64,000 bases of DNA from Zizania palustris. Lineage: Eukaryota; Streptophyta; Magnoliopsida; Poales; Poaceae. Of the stretch, positions 56,108 through 64,000 are shown one piece after another (within the stretch, counting starts at the first letter, position 1; each line of letters starts with the position of its first letter). The notes below the pieces were generated by a model that was given only the letters and a program-made list of their open reading frames with translations, made no database searches and was not told the origin of the DNA. Both the position numbers and the translations under genes were made by a program. Location: contig JAAALK010000288.1 in NCBI GenBank assembly GCA_019279435.1, positions 56,719,624 to 56,783,623 on the forward strand. The letters are read 5' to 3'.

Positions 56108-57115
56108 TTCGGCAAAGGGCTATCCCCGGAGATAACCGCCTCACTGGAAGAAGCCGTCAAGCAAAATCTGGACGTCTTGGCCTGGACAGACGAAGACATC
56201 ACCAGGGTGGATCGAAGAATCATCGAGCATCGCCTGCTGGTCAACCCGAAGGCTAGGCCAGTGCGCTAGGGGCTCCGCAAGCTGTCTGCAGAAAGAGCAA
56301 GCCTCGCCAAGGCCGAAGTAGAGAAATTGTTAAGGGCTGGCATCATTAGGGAGGTAGCCCATACCGAGTGGTTGGCTAACCCTGTTTTTGTAAGGAAGAA
56401 GGACTCGGACAAATGGCGCATGTGTATTGACTTTACTACATTAAATAAAGCATGCCCGTGAGACCCCTACCCGATGCCCCGAATAGATCAACTGGTGGAT
56501 TCCACAGCCGACTCCGAATTGCTAAGTTTCCTCGACGCTTATTCTGGGTATCATCAAGTCTGGCTGAAACGCGAAGACGAAGCCAAGACAAGCTTCATAA
56601 CTCCTTCCGGAGTATTTTGCTATGTAAGAATGCCTTTTGGCCTTCGAAATGCCGGAGCCACCTTTTCACGTTTAATAGATAAGGCTCTAGGTCTTCAAAT
56701 AGGCCGGAATGTCGAAGCCTACATGGATGATATTGTAATAAAAAGTGCTCAAAAGCACCAGCATAGCCTAGACCTAGCTGAAACATTTGAGAGCCTCCGA
56801 GCTTGTGGAGTACGCCTCAACCTAGAAAAATGTATATTCGGAGCCCAAGCAGGGAAGCTACTAGGGTACTTAGTTTCGAGCAGAGGAATCGAAGCTAGCC
56901 CAACGCAAATAAGTGCACTACAAAGAATGGCTCTGCCAGGAAATTTGAAGCAAGTCTAGAAGCTAGCAGGAAGGCTCGTAGCCCTTAGCAGATTCCTGGC
57001 CAGGTCAGCAGAGCAAAGCCTCCCAATTTTCAAAGCCCTAAAGGGGTCCGAGAGCTTTAGTTGGACACCAAAATGCCAGAAAAGCTTTGATGACATAAAA
57101 GCGTACCTCGGAAGC
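56108..57115 (+). pseudogene. element C reverse transcriptase, copy 2
   Basis: ORF 56474-56959 with LLSFLDAYSGYHQVWLK and YMDD. Shared stops at about 56267, 56459 and 56957. Confidence 0.87.
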
Positions 57116-57594
57116 TTGTCAACACTTACTGTGCCCCTTCCAGAAGAAACACTTCTCCTTTATCTTGCAGCAACAGGCTCCGCAGTAAGTGCAGTGCTGG
57201 TCCGGGAAGTTGAGCTTAAGGGAAAGCTGGTGCAGAACCTAGTTTATTTTGTGTCAGAAGCTTTGTCCGGAGCTAAGATAAGATACTCCGAGCTCAAGAA
57301 ATTTGCTTATGCCCTAGTAATGGCCTCGCGAAAGCTAAGACATTATTTTTTGGCGCATAACCTAATCGTTCCAACATCGTATCCTCTGGGGGATATGCTC
57401 CGGAGCAAAGACTCTACAGGAAGGATTGGAAAGTGGGCCGTCGAGCTATCCCCCTTCACAATCTCCTTCATGGCAAGAACAGCTATCGAATCCCAAATAA
57501 TAACTGACTTCGTAGCAGAGTGGACTCCATCTGCCGTTTGGGCCCCAGAGGAGCCCTCTGAAGGTTTATGGACAATATTTTCTGATGGAGCTTG
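57116..57594 (+). pseudogene. element C RNase H, copy 2, truncated by deletion
   Basis: The RT-linked RNase H is present. The second RNase H begins (LWTIFSDGA) and is then cut: the sequence jumps from GGAGCTT to the integrase upstream region. The jump joins bases equivalent to 13510 and 14060, which share AGCTT. The result is a 286-aa ORF (57116-57976) whose last part is out of frame with integrase. Confidence 0.9.
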
Positions 57595-58706
57595 TCAATG
57601 GAGTATTGTACAAAGCTGGCGTTTGCTCCCCTCTACTCCGATGCATCTCCCAACCCGAAGGTCAAGATATACTTCGGGACATTCACGAAGGTTTGTGCGG
57701 AAGTCATCTGGCACCTCGTGCTCTAGCTGGGAAGACACTTCGGCAGGGGCATTATTGGCCAACAATAGTGAGAGATGCAGAAGAGCTGGTTCGAACATGC
57801 CAAGGCTGCCAATGGATGTGCAGGCGAAGCCACTATCCGCCAGTTCAACTTCAAGTTATTGCCCCGGTATGGCCAATGGCTCGATGGGGAATGGACCTCA
57901 TAGGCCCTTTTCCAATGGCAAAAGGTGGCTTGAAGTTTGCGGTAGTAGCAATCGAATATTTTTCGATGTGGGTTGAAGCGGAGCCATTGACTGCTATCAC
58001 CTCGAGGAACATGCAAAAATTTTTCTGGCAGAACATTATATGCAGGTTCGGAGTGCCAAGGGAGTTGACAGTGGATAATGGAACCTAGTTCGAAGCTGAC
58101 ACATTCCAAGCATTTTGTGAAGAGCTCGACATTAAGTTCTGCTTCGCCGTGGTACGCCATCCACAGTCAAACGGAGCTGTCGAGAGAGCCAATGGGAACA
58201 TCCTATCCGGTTTAAATCGAAGGATGGTGGGGCTGGCCAAAGGGCTGTGGGTCGAAGAGCTCCCCAAGATCTTGTGGTCCATTCGAACCACTCAAACCAG
58301 ATCCACAGGTTTTACCACATTCAGAGTACTCTTCGGAGATGAAGCCATGACTCCTACGGAGCTCAAGGGGGGATCCCTTCGTACGATGCAGCCCAGAGGT
58401 GAAGATGACAGAAACACTTCACTGGACTTATCAGAAGAAACAAGGCTTCGAGCTGTTGCCAACCTGACGAAGTACCAGGGACAAACAAAAACATGGTATG
58501 ACCCGAAGATAAAGCCGAACGAGCTTAGACCAGGTCATCTAGTTTTGTGAAGTGTAATAGCGCCGGGGAAGCTAGGGAATAAATGGGAAGGACCATATAT
58601 TATCCTACGCTCAGGACGTCCCGGATCATTTAAATTAGCTAATTTAGAAGGAGAAGAGTTGAAACATGCGTGGCATGCGGAGCACCTTAAGCGTTATTAC
58701 GCTTAG
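57595..58706 (+). pseudogene. element C integrase, copy 2
   Basis: Zinc module HEGLCGSHLAPRALAGKTL, WGMDLIGPFP, KFFWQNIICRFGVPREL (Trp where copy 1 has TAG), TVDNGT then the shared TAG, and NGAVERANGNILSGLN. ORF 58149-58550 extends further than in copy 1 (YQGQTKTWYDPKIK) up to the shared TGA. Confidence 0.88.
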
Positions 58707-58893
58707 GGGCTCCTTGTAATCACTTGTAAAGCTTCCTTTTCTAAATAAAAGAGGGGGGTCGAATTTTGTTTACTCTTCGAGTATCCCTTACTCCGGATGG
58801 ACGCATCAGGAGGACGGAGATGCTTGCAGAGTCAAGCATCTTTCCCAAGACCCGGACAACAGTCTGCGAACCATGGGTTCGAGGACTCCGCTG

Positions 58894-59241
58894 CCAGCCT
58901 ACGGATTCCAGGCTCCAGCTTGTTAGGATCTGTAGAAGAGTCTAAGGACTTTAAACGAACAGATTTCCGGCCTCCGGGTTCGAAGTATCTGTAAAAGAGC
59001 CGAAGGTGGCCAGCCTACGGATTCCAGGCTCCGGCTTGTTAGGATCCGTAGAAGAGTCTAAGGACTTTAAACGAACAGATTTCCGGCCTCCGGGTCTGAA
59101 GTATCTGTAAAAGAGCCGAAGGTGGCCAGCCTACGGATTCCAGGCTCCGGCCTGTTAGGATCCGTAGAAGAGTCTAAGGACTTTAAAAAAAGAACAGATT
59201 TCCGGCCTACGGGTTCGAAGCATCTGTAAAAGAGTCGAAGG
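58894..59241 (+). repeat. 116-bp tandem repeat, copy 2
   Basis: Three units starting at 58894, 59010 and 59126. Confidence 0.9.
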
Positions 59242-59552
59242 TGACCAAATAATAAAGTTTTGAGGCCCAGGCTGACGAGACGCTTAAAAAAAGATAATTA
59301 AAGGTCCTAAGAGAGAGATCTAACTTCGAAATTTATGAGGTAATAATACAAGAGTATGTTACAAGAAGCCTCTAAAAAGGTAAAGTACGAATATTAAGTG
59401 TGATACGAAGCATCAAGTAATCCGGCGTATCATTGTGTTCGGCGAACCCATTTGCACAGCAAAGGATCCCCCACCCACAAGGAGGGGTAGGAGGGTAAAA
59501 AGCAAACAAAATACTTTCGGAACAATTCACATTAATCCATCGTACTTGTACA

Positions 59553-60290
59553 TCAGGAGAAGTTTTGGTCCAAGCCTAGGAAAAATCGAAGACCCTGTCG
59601 GCCTCTGGAGCTACCCCTCCGGCTACTTTGTCCTTCGGAGCTCGAAGCTGCCAGTTTAGTCCTTTTTGTCCGCGCACCTCTTTTCTTCTTCGAGGCTCGC
59701 AGTTTCTTTTGCTCCTCTTGGAGCTCGGCCTAGGTCAGAAGCCTTTCAGGATTAACCTCCGTAGGGTCCTCGGCCTGATACTCCGAGTCAGACCAATTCA
59801 TGTGTTTAGAAGACAAGGATGCCTTCTCTTTCTCCTCTTCCTTGATATACGCTAAGACCTCGTGAAAAACTTCGGGAGGTATCTCCCCTTTGTCTCCACG
59901 AGGAACAGAGAAGCGAGATCGGTGGTAGGGCCTTAAGCTCTCGAGGCTTGTCCACTCCTTCCGGAGCCCTTCGGTAAACTCCAGTATTTCGAGGTCAAAG
60001 TTCGAAGGGCACGACAAAACCTAAAAAAGAAAGCAGAACACCCAAACGAGCTTCTCGATTATAACTTTTTCATTGATTAAAGGGGCTTTACAACAGTTTG
60101 CATACATGATGACCCTAAGAGCTAGACCTGCGGGTCGGTTGGCGGAAGCAGGGATTGCCGGAGCTGGCGACGTAGGAAGTGGTGGCTTTGTTTGCGCCTG
60201 TTTCTACCGTCGGGCCTCGTCAATCCAAGCTTTGGCCGCAGCCTTATGGTCCGACTTCCAGGTTGACCGGCATGCTTCCCAGGCCAAGGC
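59553..60290 (-). pseudogene. element C additional-ORF tail, copy 2
   Basis: Same as 16760-16023, with ILEFTEGLRKEWTSLESL and the tail to TGA at 59555-59553. The fusion to F RNase H at about 60290 is identical (ORF 60650-60204). Confidence 0.75.
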
Positions 60291-62556
60291 ACCCAAAGCA
60301 CGCGCTTTTCGGAGTCCTAACAAAATGCCTTCGAACTCCGCTATATTATTGGTGGAATTAAAGTTGAGCCTTGCGGAGTACATCGCTCTTTGCCCTGAAG
60401 GCAAAATTATTACTGCTCCAATACCTGCTCCGGACGCTTGAAAGGCTCCATCGGAGTATATGGTCCAAATTCCTTCGTTTGATTTCTCTAGAGCCCATAT
60501 TGCAGACGGAGTCCATTCTGCCACAAAATCTGCCACTACTTGTGACTTGATTGCTGTCCTTGCTACGAAGGAGATGCCGAAGGGTGCAAGCTCGACGGCC
60601 CATTTTCCAATTCTCCCTGTAGAATCTTTGCTTCGGAGCATATCTCCCAAAGGATACGAAGTTGGTACAATTACATTATGTGCTTAAAAATAATGTTGTA
60701 ATTTCCTCGAAGCCATTATCAGAGCATAAGTGAACTTTTCAAGCTCAGAATATCTTGTTTTTGCTCCAGATAAAGCTTTGGATACAAAATAAATTGGATT
60801 CTGTACCAACTTTCCATTGAAATCAACTTCTCTGACAAGGACTGCACTCACAGCGGAGCCAGTAGCTGCTAGGTAAAGAAGTAGGGTTTCATCTGCAACG
60901 GGCACAGTGAGTGTTGCAAGGTTGCTGAGATAATTTTTAATATCCTTGAAACTCTTTTGGCACTCCGTTGTCCATGCAAAATCTTCAGACCCTTTTAATA
61001 CTTTGAATATGGGGAGTGCTGCAAGGCGGCCAGTCAGCTTCTGTACCTATTTTAAATTCTCCGGTGGAGCCATTTTTTGCACTGCTGTTATTTGAGTAGG
61101 GCTAGCTTCAATTCCTCTACTTGAAACTAGATACCCTAGTAACTTCCCAGCTTGAGCCCCGAAGATACATTTTTGGGGTTGAGGCGGACTCCACATGCTC
61201 GGAGGCTCTCAAATGTTTCTGCTAAGTCTAGGCTATGTTGGTGCTTTAAAGCACTCTTTATTACAATATCATCCATATAGGCTTCTACATTGCGGACTAT
61301 TTGATGACCTAGAGCCTTAGCAATTAATCTTGAAAAGGTTGCCCCAGCATTTCTCAAGCCAAAAGGCATTCTTACATAGCAAAAGACTCTCGAAGGAGTT
61401 ACGAAGCTTGTTTTGATTTCATCTTCGCGCTTTAACAAGATTTGATAGTAGCCGGAATACGCATCGAGGAAGCTTAATAACTCCGAACCAGCAATGTAAT
61501 CAACTAATTGATCTATTCGGGGCATGAGATAGGGGTCACGTGGGCATGCTTTATTCAAAGATGTAAACTCAATACACATGCGCCACTTCCCGAAGGATTT
61601 CTTTCTGATGAAGACTGGATTAGCTAGCCACTCCGTATGAGCTACTTCTCTGATACTCTCAGCCTTTAATAATTTCTCCACTTCTGCCTTAGCAAGGCTT
61701 GCCCTTTCTACTAATAGCTTTCGAAGCCCTGGGTTTACATGTAAGTTGTGCTCAATGATATCTCGGCTGACCCCTGGAATGTCTTCATCAGACCAAGCAA
61801 AGACATCCAAATTTTCTTCGACTACTTTTCCTAGCGAGGTAGCGATCTCCGAAGGCAAATATTTGCCGAACTGAAAAGAATAGTCTTGTCATCTTTTACA
61901 ATAATCTTCGTTACGATTTCTCCCTCGGGGCTTGGCCTTGGGAAGGATTTCTTCGAAGATTCACTTGAAGTAGATATATCCTCCGGATTTCCTTGTACGT
62001 ATTCACTAGTCTCTGGTCGAGAGGGGGCCATGACCTTATTCTGCTCTTCGTGCAGTGGCTTGATCACCGAAGATAGTGAGTACTCCCACTTGCGTGGGCA
62101 TCTTCATACATAAATAGTTATGGTGTTCCACGGCTCCAAACTGATTCAACATGCCCCTTCCGAAGATAACATTATAAGCATAAGGGGCATCTACAACATC
62201 GAAGATTACTTCCTCCGTTCTTGCCAGGAGCCCCTCTCCGAAATCAACCTCAAGGCCTATTTGGCCGATGGCATCGAGAGGAGGTCCTGTGAAGCCTTGC
62301 AGAGGACGAGCTGCTGGGAGAAGATGTTTCCTAGAGATACAGAGCTGATCGAAAGCTTGAACGAAGATGATATCTTCTGAACTCCCACCATCGACCAGCA
62401 CTCTTCGAACTTCAGTTCTTGCTATATCGGTAGTAATAACAAGGAGATCTGTATGTGGGAATTTTATGTCTGCTGCATCATCTGCAGAAAAAGATATAGG
62501 CCCATGGGACCACTCAGGCATTGCGGCTGCAGACGAAGAAGTTCCAATATGACCTA
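60291..62556 (-). pseudogene. element F protease, RT and RNase H, copy 2
   Basis: RNase H 60905-60291, RT ORF 61858-61136 (240 aa) with ASLAKAEVEKLLKAESIRE, MCIEFTSLNKACP, LLSFLDAYSGYYQILLKRE, YMDD and upstream FAWSDEDIPGVSRDI in one frame (broken in copy 1). The protease ORF 62662-62036 (208 aa) runs from the E junction through VRRVLVDGGSSEDIIFV to MLNQFGAVEHHNYLCMKM without a stop, the longest F protease in the window. Confidence 0.87.
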
Positions 62557-63660
62557 CTTTCTTTCCTTTATAAATAAATGTGTACTTATTGTTCCTACCA
62601 TGGTGTGTAGCATCAGTATCATACTCCCAAGGTCTACCAAGTAATAGAGAACATGCTTGCATTGGTACTACATCAAAATCAGCAACTCCGAAGTATGTAC
62701 CAATGGAAAATCTGATGTGAGCAGTCTGTGTTACCTGACCTTACTGCTATTGTTGAACCATTGCACGTGGTAAGGGTGTGGATGCGCACGTGTGGGAAGT
62801 TGAAGCTTAGTTACCATGTCGTGGCTCACCAAATTGTTGCAACTACCGCTGTCGATGATGACACATACACGGCGGTCATTGACGATGAAGAAGGTCTGAA
62901 ACAGATTGTTCCGTTGTGCCCGGTCGTCCTGCTCCATGTGAGTGCTCAAAACACGTTGTACAATAAGTGCTTCATGGTCGGCAGAGGCATCCGATGCAAA
63001 AATAGCGTCATCGTCGGAAGCATCGTAATCTCCTGCAATGTTAGCAGCAAGTGCATATTCATCTTCAACATCACTAGCACTTACATAGCCACCATCTTCC
63101 GTAGCAATATAAGCCTGTTGACTAGGGCAGTCCTTCATAATGTGGCCGAATCCTTTGCATCGGTGACACTGGATCACTGAAGAACGTGCAGTAGAGGCCG
63201 CCGAGGAGGTGGCTTGGCTGGCGCCTTGGATGCTGCAGCTTTGGAGCTCTCAGCCTGGGCTGTAGATGCAGAAGGTGCTGATGTAACCGCCGGTCGAGAA
63301 GGAGGTGGTGGTCGCTGCTGCTGCCCACTTGAGCGTGTAGTGGCACCACCAATGTTGGTCCTCATGTTGCGTTGTGGTTGTTGGCGACCCTGCAATTCGT
63401 TTTCTGCAAGTATAGCAAGGTGGAAAAGACGAGTGATAGTATTGTATTCTTTATAATCAATGATATCCCGAATTTCACGTCTTAAACCACCATAAAACGG
63501 GCCATTTTATCCTCATTGTCCTCCTCAATTTCAGCATGCATGCAACCTATTTGCAGCTCCTGATAATACTCCTCTACCGATTTATTTCCTTGGTTTAGGC
63601 GCTGCAATTTTTTTCTCAAATCACGTTTATATGAAGGAGGAACCCATCTACCACGCATTT
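62557..63660 (-). pseudogene. gag: gypsy E gag C-terminus and protease, copy 2
   Basis: Zinc knuckle CHRCKGFGHIMKDC and protease VIIDSGSCNNLVSHDMV in ORF 63177-62731, then MQACSLLLGRPWEYDTDA in the following frame, fused to F at 62557. A one-base loss near 62740 separates them. Gag C-terminal capsid is at 63660-63395, broken near 63497. It shares the frame break before the zinc knuckle with copy 1. Confidence 0.85.
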
Positions 63661-63665
63661 GCCGT
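63661..63665. other. target-site duplication next to element D, copy 2
   Basis: gccgt adjoins the LTR as at 20135-20139, so the same D insertion is present in copy 2. Confidence 0.85.
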
Positions 63666-64000
63666 TGTTGGCGTAAAAGATTACGCTAACAGGTTTCTGA
63701 AGATTAGAAACTAACAAACGAAGTGTTTGCGAAGAAAACTATTCCAAGCCTCCGAAAGGATAATAACTTAGAATAGTTCGAAAGTGTGTATTGAATAACT
63801 TGTATTCGGTCCCCCTTACAGGGTAAAACAGGGGGTATTTATAGGCCCAAACATTAAGGAAAAGACCTTTTTACCCCTCTATTACAACCGACATAGTGGA
63901 AACTATTCGGTACCCTTAATAGAGCTAAAATGGTAAAATACTAATCTAATGAGATAGAAGATAAGTCTTCCATCTTAGCTGGCAAAGAAGCTCCCGGAAG
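63666..64000 (-). repeat. 3' LTR of element D, copy 2 (cut by window edge)
   Basis: 335 bases nearly identical to 20140-20474. The rest of D would lie to the right of the window. Confidence 0.92.

Larger units (their letters stand above)
53197..60290 (+). mobile_element. Tat-type element C, copy 2 (with internal 550-bp deletion)
   Basis: Same structure as 9120-16760. Most stops are shared. The 5' LTR is 53197-53684, PBS 53687-53704, the pol stop at 58704-58706. Confidence 0.9.
44081..64000. repeat. large direct repeat, copy 2 (partner 1-20474)
   Basis: Starts inside B gag and runs to the window edge in the LTR of D''. It contains B LTR, A, C, F, E and D in the same arrangement. The main difference is the loss of 550 bp corresponding to 13510-14059. 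Confidence 0.95.

Noticed and set aside
1..64000. tRNA, rRNA or microRNA genes
   Set aside because: No cloverleaf, rRNA core or convincing hairpin precursor was recognised. TTCGAA words resemble part of a pol III B box but are simply frequent in these elements.

Overview
The window is plant nuclear DNA made almost entirely of nested, decayed LTR retrotransposons. I see no host gene, rRNA, tRNA or bacterial feature. The elements are Ty3/gypsy Tat-type (dual RNase H, PBS beginning TGGCGCC or TGGTGCC, convergent additional ORF), a second Ty3/gypsy lineage with a CCHC gag, and a Ty1/copia-like element with purine-rich 3' tracts. The organism is a flowering plant with a large repeat-rich genome, probably a monocot. 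The sequence does not settle the species.

Layout of contig 1 (1-35944). 1-597 is the 5' end of Tat element B (minus), inserted in the integrase of Tat element A (598-9119, minus), whose gag has been amplified in tandem. Tat element C (9120-16760, plus) is inserted in A's gag. It keeps its 5' LTR, gag-pol and the tail of a convergent additional ORF, but lost its 3' end where it joins another element at about 16760. From 16761 to 20139 lies a minus-strand chimera: RNase H, RT and protease of a Tat element (F) fused in frame at about 19030 to the protease and gag of a different gypsy lineage (E). E's gag is split by a complete Tat element D (20140-32810, minus; LTRs of 495 and 487 bp; 5-bp target duplication gccgt). 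D carries an intron-containing additional ORF (22637-26116, plus) with its own TATA box, and holds a solo copia-like LTR (20808-22366). After D come the rest of E's gag, its leader and LTR, the pol tail of another E, and the 3' end of copia-like element G.

A 100-N gap (35945-36044) separates contig 2 (36045-64000). It starts with a second F/E chimera (E') that lacks D and so gives the empty insertion site, then G' with a 2.1-kb LTR that ends inside B's gag. From 44081 to 64000 the first 20474 bases of the window repeat at roughly 99% identity by eye (B, A, C, F, E, start of D), with one 550-bp deletion. This is either a real segmental duplication or two alleles laid end to end around the gap.

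Nearly every coding region is broken. Many in-frame stops in C look like C-to-T changes at CAG, CGA or TGG codons, the pattern expected from methylated, silenced repeats. The best preserved coding stretch is D's RNase H. The most notable items are the in-frame gag-protease/protease chimera, the additional ORF with its own promoter and introns, the fourfold gag module array, a 15-bp minisatellite inside an LTR that leaves both strands open, and the unresolved 44-kb-spaced duplication.
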